The notes: generated by a model from the letters alone, not told the origin. A DNA stretch of 26,106 nt from JAKPCT01 sp029553165 (GCA_035359995.1 DAORZT010000040.1:1-26106); one strand, 5' to 3'; positions 1-7,907 are shown, counted from the first letter of the stretch. Numbers and translations: made by a program.

Positions 1-46
1 GCACGCCCTTATAGGGCATGTGCAAACCACCCGTTTTACGGGTGGT
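1..46. repeat. Tandem hairpins at window edge, possible IS200/IS605 or REP-like end
   Basis: Two adjacent hairpins. The first pairs GCAC (1-4) with GTGC (20-23) around a GCCCT/AGGGC stem. The second is a perfect 9-bp stem, ACCACCCGT (26-34) with ACGGGTGGT (38-46), and a TTT loop. No T-run follows, so they are not intrinsic terminators. Paired GC-rich hairpins of this kind are typical of subterminal ends of IS200/IS605 elements or of REP-like repeats mobilised by Y1 transposases. That assignment is inference, since no transposase is visible and the element would lie to the left of the window. Confidence 0.4.
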
Positions 47-250
47 CATGATTATGGGAGAAAACTTTGCTAGGCGCAATCTTTTACGTTACTTAGTTGA
101 TAGACCGGAAGATCATAGTTCAAAGGGATTATTCATTATCAAATATTTATTAAAAAAAAGTTATAACTATTTTCAAATTAAAGGAAAATATTGATCAATA
201 TCGAAATAACGACAGGTTTAAAATGTATTTTGTAGATAAGGTGGTAAAGA

Positions 251-2266
251 ATGTTGCCAAGAGTTAGCATTAAAGCAGTAGTCGTAATCCTGTTATTATT
301 CGTTACAACAAACTCCATTTGTCCTTGGTTTACTGATGCTGAAGAGGCTGAAAATACTGCAGCAGTAACAACTGACGTGGAGCAACAGTTGGCAGGTAAT
401 GACCTTAAACTGGTAATTCCTACAGGTACTAATATCGTCTACGGCCTCTCTGATGCAGCGGGAGTGATGTATTCCGCTGATAATGGTGTAACCTGGGAGT
501 CGCGTAACGAAGGATTACCCCACAAATTAATCTATCCGTTTGTTAAAAAACAAAGTCGTCTCTTAACTGCCATGGGAGTTGATCCGCTGGAGCCCAGCCG
601 GGTTGCAGTAACTACCTCAACCGCCATTTATCTGTCTGAAGATGCGGGGCTGACCTGGAGATTGATTCCGGTTAAAAAGCCAATCCCCGGAAACAGTTAT
701 TTTACCTCAATTGCGCTGTCGCCGCACCGTAAAGAGAGTATTTTGGTTGGGACGTCATATAGTGGTTTCTTTGAAACGACTGATGGTGGCCGTAAATGGG
801 AAAACCTCTCCGCCAAGATGAGTTTTCTGAATGAGGGCGGTGGATTTAAAGAAGAGATCTCCGCTTTAACCTATGATCCTACTGACAAGAATCGAATTCT
901 TTTTACTTGTGGTTTTGGTAAAGGCTTTTATTCGTTCAACAGGCAGTCAAAAGCTTGGCATAAACTTGATTTAGATGATTTACCAAAAGACCAGCATATC
1001 TTGGCCCTTAATTTTATGAAGGATAATTGCCAGGATGATGCGGCGCAAGTTGAGTTGCAAGATGAGTCACAAGATAAGCCACAAGAGAGTATTCAGTGGC
1101 ACCTGGCGATTATTACTGAGAATCATCATTTACGATACTCGTTGGATGCGAAACGTATCATTGCGAATGAGGAGCTTCAGAAGCCCATCCTGGATGCTGC
1201 CAAGATCGAACGCCAGAAGTTGGCAGCCGGTAAATTTGGGATCTATGTAAGTAGCAGAAACGCACAAGAGAAGCTCTTTCAGGAACAGGTGAAGTTTTTA
1301 AAGAAGAACAACTTGAATGCCGTAGTGATTGATTTTAAAGATGATGACGGTTGTCTTACATACAATACCAAGTTGGCTTTGCCATACAAGCTCAATGCGG
1401 TCCGCGGTAAAATTAAGGTTGAACAACTGTTGCAAACCGCCAAAGAGAATGGGATCTATGTTATTGCACGAATTGTTGTCTTTAAAGATTCCAAACTCTA
1501 TCAATACCAGAACCATAAATATGCAATTTGGAATCGGGCCACTGGACAACCATGGGGTCATTTAATCAAAGTAACCGATCCGGAGACCGGGACTGAAAAG
1601 TTTGTCCAACGTGAATATTGGGTCGATCCCTACAACCAGGAAGTCTGGGATTATAATATTGCGATCGCCAAAGAGCTGGAGTCTTTAGGAGTGGATGAGA
1701 TCCAGTTTGATTACATCCGTTTCCCAACCGATGGTGATCTCTCAACGACGAAGTATCGTTACCGTCCGGATGGGATGGAGAAGAAAGATGCGATTGAATC
1801 ATTTTTAGCCAGAGCCCGCGAGCAGATTCAAATTCCCATCAGTACCGACCTTTACGGCTATAACTGTTGGTACCGGATGGATAGTTGGAATGGGCAGAAC
1901 ATGGAGGTCATGGCTAAATATGTTGATGTTATTTGTCCAATGTTTTATCCTTCACACTTTCCGTCAAGTGTGATGAAAGAGCTGACCTATCTGGAACGGG
2001 CGCACCGGATCTATCGGGAAGGAGTTGCCCGGGCGTATTCGATTGGCCGGGGTCAGGCAATGATCCGCCCTTACATTCAGGCATTTCTGTTAGGAAAGGA
2101 ACGGAGAATGAGCCCGGAAGTTTACTCACAATATTTGCAGCGCCAGGTGGAAGGTACGCTTGACTCTACCAGCGCGGGATTTTTATTATGGAACTTCGGT
2201 AACAATTATTATATGGTAACAAAACCGTTTGATTTTAATACTAAACTGAATAAATCCGAAGAATAA
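251..2266 (+). CDS. Exported protein with Asp-box repeats and DUF4015 glycosidase-like domain
   Basis: A 671-residue protein with an N-terminal signal or anchor segment (about residues 5-25). The first half carries three Asp-box (BNR-type) motifs, SADNGVTW near residue 74, SEDAGLTW near 128 and TTDGGRKW near 176, as in beta-propeller glycosidases and YCF48-like proteins. A Gln/Asp-rich linker near 260-280 follows. Residues about 310-645 match the DUF4015 putative glycoside hydrolase family, a TIM-barrel-type domain, with VIDFKDDDG and DEIQFDYIRFP as conserved strand-end acidic motifs. The start is supported by AAGGTGG just upstream. A role in cell-wall or exopolysaccharide glycan processing outside the membrane is inferred; the substrate is unknown. 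A Smr-domain gene follows 5 nt after the stop. Confidence 0.82.
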   Translation: MLPRVSIKAVVVILLLFVTTNSICPWFTDAEEAENTAAVTTDVEQQLAGNDLKLVIPTGTNIVYGLSDAAGVMYSADNGVTWESRNEGLPHKLIYPFVKKQSRLLTAMGVDPLEPSRVAVTTSTAIYLSEDAGLTWRLIPVKKPIPGNSYFTSIALSPHRKESILVGTSYSGFFETTDGGRKWENLSAKMSFLNEGGGFKEEISALTYDPTDKNRILFTCGFGKGFYSFNRQSKAWHKLDLDDLPKDQHILALNFMKDNCQDDAAQVELQDESQDKPQESIQWHLAIITENHHLRYSLDAKRIIANEELQKPILDAAKIERQKLAAGKFGIYVSSRNAQEKLFQEQVKFLKKNNLNAVVIDFKDDDGCLTYNTKLALPYKLNAVRGKIKVEQLLQTAKENGIYVIARIVVFKDSKLYQYQNHKYAIWNRATGQPWGHLIKVTDPETGTEKFVQREYWVDPYNQEVWDYNIAIAKELESLGVDEIQFDYIRFPTDGDLSTTKYRYRPDGMEKKDAIESFLARAREQIQIPISTDLYGYNCWYRMDSWNGQNMEVMAKYVDVICPMFYPSHFPSSVMKELTYLERAHRIYREGVARAYSIGRGQAMIRPYIQAFLLGKERRMSPEVYSQYLQRQVEGTLDSTSAGFLLWNFGNNYYMVTKPFDFNTKLNKSEE

Positions 2267-2271
2267 ATGGA

Positions 2272-2685
2272 GTGGTTCTAATTATTACGATCGATTTACA
2301 TGGTTACACCTTGGAAAAGGCAAAAGCAGTCTTTGAATCCCGATTTAATAATGCGGTCCAGTATGGAGAAAAAGTTATCAGAGTGATTCATGGTCATGGT
2401 AAACACAGTGAGGTTTTTCCAGTAATTAAGTCGTACATTCGACACTGGGTTGAAGAGTCGGAGCTTGCTAGGCAGCATATTGAAACTGTCTATCGGGGTG
2501 AAGATGGTTCTCCTTATACCACCCCTAATAGCGGTGAAACTATAATTGTCTTAAAGGGAGAAACAGGTATAGAAGATGAGGAGATTGACTGGGATGATGA
2601 AGAGGAATTTGAAAAACGAGATAACTCAAAAAGAATACGTGCTGATAAATTGAGAAAATTACGACGTCAACATAAATATCGTTAG
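2272..2685 (+). CDS. Smr-domain protein
   Basis: A 137-residue protein whose first about 95 residues match the Smr domain (the C-terminal domain of MutS2), with the family signatures DLHG near the N-terminus and IHGHGK around residue 40. Smr domains bind or nick DNA or RNA, and stand-alone versions have no agreed function. The C-terminal 40 residues are strongly acidic (EDEEIDWDDEEEFE), then basic, which looks like a flexible tail. The start is uncertain. GTG at 2272 opens the frame but has no SD site, whereas GGAGTGG (2269-2275) is correctly spaced for a rare ATT at 2281 or 2284. The gene directly follows the glycosidase-like gene and is probably co-transcribed. Confidence 0.8.
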   Translation: MVLIITIDLHGYTLEKAKAVFESRFNNAVQYGEKVIRVIHGHGKHSEVFPVIKSYIRHWVEESELARQHIETVYRGEDGSPYTTPNSGETIIVLKGETGIEDEEIDWDDEEEFEKRDNSKRIRADKLRKLRRQHKYR

Positions 2686-2796
2686 GTTTTTGGGGCTAAC
2701 CTTCATTGATTAAGAAAAGATAACCAATAGTTTTGGTGATTCATAGAATGAATAAGACAAAAAGCATTTATATTCTTAATAAATGGGGGTTATCCA

Positions 2797-3132
2797 TTGT
2801 ATTCTAATTATTTTATCGCGTCGGTCAGATATCCCGACACTTATTATCTGGTGCAACCGGTGGTTAAAAGAATCTGTAATGAGATGGATTTAAGCGATTT
2901 CCCGTCAACTGAAGAGGTCGAAGTTATGGTTGATATGGTCTATAACGAAGTGGTAAATATTTATCCTGAATTAACAAAAGAACCGGAAGTTCAGATGAAA
3001 ACCAGACGGGTACCACCTCGCAAGCGGGGGCGTCATTATCAAAATAATAAACATAGACGAACATTATTACGCGATTTGATCTCAATTTTATTAATTAATG
3101 AAATATTATGTCGCAGACGTCCTTGTCACTAA
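2797..3132 (+). CDS. Small basic protein of unknown function
   Basis: A 111-residue protein read from a TTG start with GGGGGT upstream. It has an acidic, helix-rich N-terminal two-thirds containing SEEV-like and VMVDMVYNEV segments, then a very basic linker (TRRVPPRKRGRH) and a hydrophobic helix near the C-terminus (LLRDLISILLINEIL). This looks like a small globular domain with a basic C-terminal hairpin or membrane-contacting segment. I do not assign it to a named family. It is followed at once by a clear terminator and is separated from the Smr gene by about 110 bases, so it may be its own transcription unit. Confidence 0.7.
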   Translation: MYSNYFIASVRYPDTYYLVQPVVKRICNEMDLSDFPSTEEVEVMVDMVYNEVVNIYPELTKEPEVQMKTRRVPPRKRGRHYQNNKHRRTLLRDLISILLINEILCRRRPCH

Positions 3133-3155
3133 ACCGGTTATCCGGTTTTTATTTT
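3131..3155 (+). terminator. Intrinsic terminator after the small basic protein gene
   Basis: Perfect stem AAACCGG (3131-3137) with CCGGTTT (3142-3148), TTAT loop, followed by a T-rich tract. Confidence 0.85.
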
Positions 3156-3172
3156 GAATAATTAACCAGTAG

Positions 3173-3201
3173 TTGACATAGAAGCAAGATAATGATAGGG
3201 T
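3173..3201 (+). promoter_or_regulatory. Promoter of the Prc protease gene
   Basis: A consensus TTGACA (3173-3178), a 17-nt spacer and TAGGGT (3196-3201), with an extended -10 TG at 3193-3194. It lies 37 nt upstream of the start codon. Confidence 0.6.
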
Positions 3202-3238
3202 TAAATAATAAGATAATTATACGTAGAAGGGATAATTA

Positions 3239-5323
3239 ATGAAAAAATCACCAATTGCTTTAACCATTAAAATAGGGATACCGGTTTTATTAGTAGTCTT
3301 TTTACTCAGCAGTTTTGGGACTGCGGAGTCTCCCAAAGATCGCGAGGTGTTTTTGAACAATATTGTTGTGAAAGCACTTGATTATTGGCACTATAGTCCG
3401 GTACAGCTCAATGATGAATTTTCCAAAAAAGCGTTTGCTAATTATCTCAACAGTATTGATCCGAATAAACGGTTCTTTCTTAAGTCTGATATCAAACGGC
3501 TTGCGGCATATCAATTGAAGATTGATGATGATTTAAAAGCCGGACGGGTTCCGTTACTGGACTTATCAGTTAAAATTTTAAATCAACGGATCAATGAAGT
3601 TAAAAACATGTCATTGGAGATTTTAAAGCAACCATTTGACTATACCAAAGAGGAGTTCTTTGAGACTGATCCTAAAAAGAGGGACTATGCTGCTAACAAA
3701 AATGAACAGCACCAGTTTTTAAGCCAATGGCTGAAATATCAAACCATCAATACCTATTTGGACCTGTTGAAAACCGAAAAGAAAACGTTGGACCGGCATG
3801 ACTTGCAGAAGATCAATACCAAGTTGGAAGCGCAGGCACGCCAAAAAGTAGCCAACAATGTCAAAAGCAGTTTGACAAGATTATTGCAAGAGAAGCGCGA
3901 AGTACAATTTGATCGTTATCTCAATGCAATTGTTACGATTTACGACCCGCATTCGGCCTATTTTGCGCCAAAGCAAAAAGAACAATTTGAGATCAATATG
4001 ACTGGAAAATTAGAGGGTATTGGCGCATTGCTGAAAGAAGAGGGCGAGTATGTAAAGGTTGAACAGATTATTCCCGGAAGCGCTTCATGGCGTCAAAAAG
4101 AACTGAAAGAAGGCGATCTGATTCTCAAGGTTGCCGAGGGTAATGGTGAATTTGTTGATATCTCCAATATGCGGCTTGATGATGTAGTTGATCTGATTCG
4201 TGGTAAAAAAGGGACAACGGTCCGTTTACAGATTAAGCGACCCGATGGTCAAATCAAGGAGATTGCAATTGTCCGTGATGTTGTAGTAATTGAAGAAGCA
4301 TATGCAAAATCGGCAGTTATTGATTCGCCTAAACTGGGTTCGAAATTTGGTTATATTATGCTGCCCTCGTTTTATCATGATTTTAATGATAAAAAAGGGC
4401 GTAATTCTTCAAGCGATGTCCGTAAAGAGTTGCTTAAATTAAATGAGCAAAAAGTGGAGGGAATCATCTTAGACCTCCGTAATAATGGGGGAGGAGCCTT
4501 AGATGATGCCATCCGGCTGGCAGGACTGTTTATCAAATCAGGTCCGATTGTCCAAGTTAAAGATTCTACCGGTAAGGTTCAAATATTAAGAGATACTGAC
4601 CCTTCAATTATATCAGAAGTGCCTTTGGTAATTTTAATTAATACAGTTAGCGCATCAGCATCCGAAATTGTCAGTGCAGCGCTGCAAGACTATGGCCGGG
4701 CAGTAATTGTCGGCAGTCCGAGTACTTTTGGGAAAGGTACTGTCCAGTCTTTATTTGATTTGGATATGTTGGTATCAAATAAATATGCCAAATGGAAGCC
4801 GTTTGGAACCCTGAAATTGACCACCCAAAAATATTACCGGATTAATGGCGGTTCGGTCCAATACAAGGGTGTAGCCTCCAATATTACTTTGCCGGACTCA
4901 ACCGGTATTTTACAGTATGGTGAAAAATATTTAGATCATTCGATGCCTTGGGACACAATTAAGTCCTCACTATATCAGAAGTGGAACAAACAACAGTTGG
5001 ATATTGAAAAATTACGTAAAAACAGTGCGCAGCGAATCAGTAACAGTCAGAGTTTTCAGACGATTGAATCAATCTTAGCCAAAATAAAAGAAGAAAATGC
5101 CAAGACCAGGCAATCGCTCAAATTGGTTAATTATTGGCAAGAACAATCGTTGCTTCAGAATGAAACTAAAAAACTGGAACAGGTCCGTGCCCAACAACGT
5201 TATAATGTGATTCCAATGGAAACCGGAATTGAACAAAAACGAGTGAAGGAATGGACGGAGCAGATCGAAAAAGATATTTATATTGAAGAAGCAATGAATG
5301 TGTTAAATGATATTTTGGGTTAA
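3239..5323 (+). CDS. prc: Carboxy-terminal processing protease, Prc/Tsp type (peptidase S41A)
   Basis: A 694-residue exported serine protease, close in length and layout to E. coli Prc (about 680). Order: N-terminal hydrophobic signal or anchor (residues 8-28), a helical Tsp N-terminal domain (about 30-240), a PDZ domain (about 255-345), the S41 peptidase core (about 365-560, with ILDLRNNGGGALDD near 410), and a charged helical C-terminal region. By alignment with the E. coli active-site segment, Ser473 in VSASASE and Lys499 in FGKGTVQS are the catalytic dyad. Prc trims or degrades periplasmic proteins, including cell-wall hydrolases and lipoproteins, by C-terminal recognition. The long Prc form is typical of diderm bacteria, whereas Firmicutes usually carry a shorter CtpA/CtpB. 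It has its own promoter and terminator. Confidence 0.93.
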   Translation: MKKSPIALTIKIGIPVLLVVFLLSSFGTAESPKDREVFLNNIVVKALDYWHYSPVQLNDEFSKKAFANYLNSIDPNKRFFLKSDIKRLAAYQLKIDDDLKAGRVPLLDLSVKILNQRINEVKNMSLEILKQPFDYTKEEFFETDPKKRDYAANKNEQHQFLSQWLKYQTINTYLDLLKTEKKTLDRHDLQKINTKLEAQARQKVANNVKSSLTRLLQEKREVQFDRYLNAIVTIYDPHSAYFAPKQKEQFEINMTGKLEGIGALLKEEGEYVKVEQIIPGSASWRQKELKEGDLILKVAEGNGEFVDISNMRLDDVVDLIRGKKGTTVRLQIKRPDGQIKEIAIVRDVVVIEEAYAKSAVIDSPKLGSKFGYIMLPSFYHDFNDKKGRNSSSDVRKELLKLNEQKVEGIILDLRNNGGGALDDAIRLAGLFIKSGPIVQVKDSTGKVQILRDTDPSIISEVPLVILINTVSASASEIVSAALQDYGRAVIVGSPSTFGKGTVQSLFDLDMLVSNKYAKWKPFGTLKLTTQKYYRINGGSVQYKGVASNITLPDSTGILQYGEKYLDHSMPWDTIKSSLYQKWNKQQLDIEKLRKNSAQRISNSQSFQTIESILAKIKEENAKTRQSLKLVNYWQEQSLLQNETKKLEQVRAQQRYNVIPMETGIEQKRVKEWTEQIEKDIYIEEAMNVLNDILG

Positions 5324-5325
5324 AA

Positions 5326-5355
5326 AAGAAAACCAGCTTTTGCTGGTTTTTTCTT
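5326..5355. terminator. Bidirectional intrinsic terminator between prc and the DUF1284 gene
   Basis: Stem AAAACCAGC (5329-5337) with GCTGGTTTT (5342-5350), TTTT loop, A-tract on the left and T-tract on the right. It sits between convergent genes and could serve both. Confidence 0.85.
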
Positions 5356-5379
5356 TAATAGTTAATTGTCTTCGATTGT

Positions 5380-5787
5380 TTAATCGTCACGGGACTGGAA
5401 CCACAGACACTTTTGTTGCCAGCGGCATTGATCGCAGATCCCGGTTAAGTCAAGTTTACTTTGTAACTTTGTATTGGTAAGGGCGAATATTGTTTCAGCC
5501 TGAATCAGTGTACCTGGTCTGATCGTCAATGCTTTTAACAGATTTTGATCCATCAGTGTAATGGTCTCATTAGCGTTAGAATCCAAATTACAACCGGAAT
5601 CACCAGCATGGGGACAAGAAGCGCAGATTACGTCCAATCCGGTTACAACTTCAATCAAGTGATTGTCTGCCATCAAGTGTTCTTTAACAGAACTCATGTT
5701 TATTTCAAATTGACGATCATAGCCGTATCCCTGATATCCTTGGATGCATAACAGGTGATGGCCACGGATTTGCAGCGGTCTTTTCAT
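5380..5787 (-). CDS. DUF1284 family cysteine-rich protein
   Basis: A 135-residue protein with the DUF1284 signature at the N-terminus (IRGHHLLCIQGYQGYGYD) and a set of cysteines at residues 14, 55, 58, 66, 118, 121 and 127, arranged as CxxC...C and CxxCxxxxxC. This suggests an iron-sulfur cluster or zinc sites, which is inference as the family has no established function. ATG at 5787 was chosen because GGTGAT lies just upstream; an in-frame GTG nine codons earlier has weaker support. The gene is transcribed against its neighbours, convergent with prc. Confidence 0.85.
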   Translation of the reverse strand: MKRPLQIRGHHLLCIQGYQGYGYDRQFEINMSSVKEHLMADNHLIEVVTGLDVICASCPHAGDSGCNLDSNANETITLMDQNLLKALTIRPGTLIQAETIFALTNTKLQSKLDLTGICDQCRWQQKCLWFQSRDD

Positions 5788-5848
5788 ATTATCACCATCA
5801 ATAGTTTTAACCACAAAGTATTATTAATCGTTTCTATGATAACATGCG

Positions 5849-5960
5849 GAAAGGTAATTGGGAATAAAGATTGCAATATTTTAAGCTACTGTTAAAACCA
5901 TCATTTACACTCCTAACCATTTATTATTGCTGATGCCAAATAGTAACGAAAGGTAATTGG
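5849..5960. repeat. 13-nt direct repeat upstream of the barrel-like protein gene
   Basis: GAAAGGTAATTGG occurs at 5849-5861 and again at 5948-5960, 99 bp apart. Each copy is followed shortly by GCAATAT (5873 and 5964). It could be a duplicated binding site or a small local duplication. No regulator is known. Confidence 0.45.
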
Positions 5961-6020
5961 AGAGCAATATCGAAATCGACTAATAAAGTATGACAACAAA
6001 AGAGTAAAGGAGCGTATTTG

Positions 6021-6695
6021 ATGAAGAAATTGATCGCAGTAGCATCTGTTGCAATCTTATTGGTAATGATGACCGGTGGTTTAACCTTTGCCAACGCATT
6101 GACTTTACAGGCAGAAAACGGCCAATTATTAAAACCGGCTGGTTTAGAAGTTAATGCGGTTGGGTTGGCTTCATTGGAAAATGTTAAAAATGTTAAAAAT
6201 ATTAATGATTTGGACAACTACCAACTTCAGGTCAGCTATGGTATTTCACGCTTGATAACCGTTACCGGAAGTATTGAAAAAGATCAGGGATATCAGCGCC
6301 TAATGGGGAGAGCGTTTTACAGTCCGTCTTCTGATGCTCTGGGTTATACGATTTATGGCGGTTATGATCTGACCAATTTTCAGTTGGCTGAGTATGGTGT
6401 GAGTTTGTGGGCTGATTGGCGAATGTTCAGGGCGTTTGTAAACCTTGAATCAGATCTGGATCAGGATAATAACCGTTTTTATCGGGTTTCTCCGGGAGCA
6501 AACGTTAGAGTAACCTCAAATATCGGAATTGCCGCCGAGCTGGCAATGAATCCCGAAGACTGGAGTTTGGAATCGGTCTCCGCGGGTGTGAATTACCGGT
6601 TTAATAAGAACTTAAGTGCCAAATTTTATGTTGTCGAACAGCTGGATGACCAAAAGGATCGGCTCTATAATACCGGATTGAGTGTTCAGTTGTAA
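6021..6695 (+). CDS. Exported beta-barrel-like protein, possible outer-membrane protein
   Basis: A 224-residue protein with a clear signal peptide (MKK, hydrophobic core, cleavage likely after FANA near residue 26). The mature part is made of short alternating stretches rich in Tyr, Phe, Leu, Gly and Ser (for example YQLQVSYG, YTIYGGYD, GVNYRFNK, GLSVQL), separated by polar turns and ending in a strand. That pattern suggests a small transmembrane beta-barrel of about 8-10 strands. There are no cysteines or lipobox. I recognise no named family. Start: the ATG at 6021 has AAAGGAG 8 nt upstream; a TTG directly before it is not needed. If the barrel reading is right, the cell has an outer membrane. 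A terminator follows, convergent with dapB. Confidence 0.75.
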   Translation: MKKLIAVASVAILLVMMTGGLTFANALTLQAENGQLLKPAGLEVNAVGLASLENVKNVKNINDLDNYQLQVSYGISRLITVTGSIEKDQGYQRLMGRAFYSPSSDALGYTIYGGYDLTNFQLAEYGVSLWADWRMFRAFVNLESDLDQDNNRFYRVSPGANVRVTSNIGIAAELAMNPEDWSLESVSAGVNYRFNKNLSAKFYVVEQLDDQKDRLYNTGLSVQL

Positions 6696-6714
6696 TAATA
6701 GGCTGAATAATATG

Positions 6715-6751
6715 AAAAAGCGCTGCTGCATAATGCGGGGGCGCTTTTTTA
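6715..6751. terminator. Intrinsic terminator after the barrel-like protein gene
   Basis: AAAAAGCGC (6715-6723) pairs with GCGCTTTTTT (6741-6750), and a smaller inner stem forms from CTGCAT and ATGCGG. The A-tract and T-tract on either side would let it also end dapB transcription from the right. Confidence 0.8.
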
Positions 6752-6758
6752 GGTATTA

Positions 6759-7613
6759 TTAAATTTTGGTCTTAATTGAACTGTCATTGACGGCATCATT
6801 TGGTTCTTCATTGTTGATCACTTCTTCCATGTAATAAAAGCCTTTATGATTAGCAATAAAGCTTGCCGCCCGTAAAGCACCTTCGGCAAATACCAATCGT
6901 GAATAAGAACGGTGAATTATTTCTAACTCATCATGTTCGCCGGCGAAAAGTACCTTATGAACGCCAACAATTCCTCCGGCTCTGATTGCATGAATCCCGA
7001 TTTCATTGGTTGCCCGTGTTGTATTTCCTTTACGACCATGGACATAGTTGTTAGGATTGACTCCGCGTGCGGTTGCAATCTCATTGGCAATCTTCAGGGC
7101 GGTACCGGAAGGCGAGTCTTTTTTATGACGATGATGGTATTCGGTAATCTCAACATCATAGTTGGGGATTAACCGGGAAATGGTTTTGGAGATTGATAAC
7201 AGCAGATTGATCCCCAATGAAATATTCGGAGCATAAACAATGCCGGTCTTATTTTTCTGAGCAATTTTTTTCAGCTCGTAAACTTGCATGTTATTAAATC
7301 CATTGGTGCCGATTACAATGTTAATGCCGTTTTCAGCTAAGATCTTGGCATTCGCCAAAGACGCCTCGGGAGTGGTGAAATCGATCGCAATTTTGAATTT
7401 TTTTGTACGGATTTCCTCTTTTAAAGCGTCATTACTTTTAATAGTCAAAGAATTGGCAGTATTACTTTTGATAAATTCGGAAAGTTGACGGTCTTTTTTG
7501 GGGCTGTTTGGTTTGCAGATTACTGATACCAGATCAAAGCAGGCAGAGTTTAGCAGGTGTTCGGTAACAACAATTCCAGTTTTTCCTAGTCCTAATAATG
7601 CTGTTTTGATCAT
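6759..7613 (-). CDS. dapB: 4-hydroxy-tetrahydrodipicolinate reductase
   Basis: A 284-residue NAD(P)H-dependent reductase of the diaminopimelate/lysine pathway. It reduces the product of DapA on the way to meso-diaminopimelate for peptidoglycan and lysine, next to the branch that feeds spore dipicolinate. The sequence shows an N-terminal Rossmann fold (GLGKTG, residues 8-13), IGTNGF (101-106), and the catalytic/substrate segment YHHRHKKDSPSGTA (159-172), where His160/His161 and Lys164 match the E. coli active-site positions. AAGGAGGT lies just before the ATG. No other lysine gene is nearby. The gene is preceded on its own strand by a c-di-AMP riboswitch and terminator, so its expression is probably tied to that second messenger. 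Confidence 0.92.
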   Translation of the reverse strand: MIKTALLGLGKTGIVVTEHLLNSACFDLVSVICKPNSPKKDRQLSEFIKSNTANSLTIKSNDALKEEIRTKKFKIAIDFTTPEASLANAKILAENGINIVIGTNGFNNMQVYELKKIAQKNKTGIVYAPNISLGINLLLSISKTISRLIPNYDVEITEYHHRHKKDSPSGTALKIANEIATARGVNPNNYVHGRKGNTTRATNEIGIHAIRAGGIVGVHKVLFAGEHDELEIIHRSYSRLVFAEGALRAASFIANHKGFYYMEEVINNEEPNDAVNDSSIKTKI

Positions 7614-7644
7614 TCATTACCTCCTTAATGTGATCATGGATAAC

Positions 7645-7671
7645 AAAAAACCATGGAGGAAACCATGGTTT
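7645..7671 (-). terminator. Riboswitch-controlled terminator in the dapB leader
   Basis: Read on the minus strand, AAACCATGG (7671-7663) and CCATGGTTT (7656-7648) form a 9-bp stem with a 6-nt loop, followed by a T-run. It lies between the aptamer and dapB, the usual place for an expression platform. Confidence 0.8.
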
Positions 7672-7689
7672 AGTAAAACACATGTTCAC

Positions 7690-7832
7690 CCCTCTTGCAA
7701 CGCTGACGAGGTTAGCTGCCGGATTCGGGTCGAAGAGTAACCCTAAAGCGTGCCCCATATCGTTGATATGTCAGCACGATCATTCACCCCACAAGTTTGG
7801 GTCCCCCGTTCTCAATCAGAGATTAAGCGTTA
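7690..7832 (-). ncRNA. Cyclic-di-AMP riboswitch (ydaO-yuaA type) in the dapB leader
   Basis: On the minus strand the leader holds the conserved blocks of the ydaO class in the right order: CGCTTAATC (7829-7821), GGGGGACCCAAA (7807-7796), GGGGTGAATGATC (7790-7778), then the long 3' block at 7744-7701 containing AGGGT, CTTCGACCCGAATCCG and CAGCTAACCTCGT. This class binds c-di-AMP and usually turns the downstream gene off by favouring a terminator, which is present at 7671-7645. Known regulons include cell-wall, potassium and osmolyte genes; here the target is dapB. Confidence 0.93.
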
Positions 7833-7848
7833 AGGAAAACGAATTATT

Positions 7849-7875
7849 ATTATATTTTATATTATTATGTTGCAA
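7849..7875 (-). promoter_or_regulatory. Candidate promoter of the riboswitch-dapB unit
   Basis: On the minus strand TTGCAA (7875-7870) and TATAAT (7854-7849) are separated by 15 nt, a little short. Transcription would begin about 10 nt before the aptamer. The whole segment is very AT-rich, so the exact boxes are uncertain. Confidence 0.4.
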
Positions 7876-7907
7876 TAGTTTAACTTATTATACATTAGGA
7901 GCCAAAA

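Noticed and set aside
1298..1802. Open frames on the minus strand inside the glycosidase-like gene
   Set aside because: Shadow frames with no SD and low-complexity, non-native composition; the same holds for opposite-strand frames inside prc, fakA, cmk and the activase genes.
2682..2700. GTTAG/CTAAC hairpin after the Smr gene
   Set aside because: A 5-bp stem with a long loop and no T-run; not a convincing terminator.
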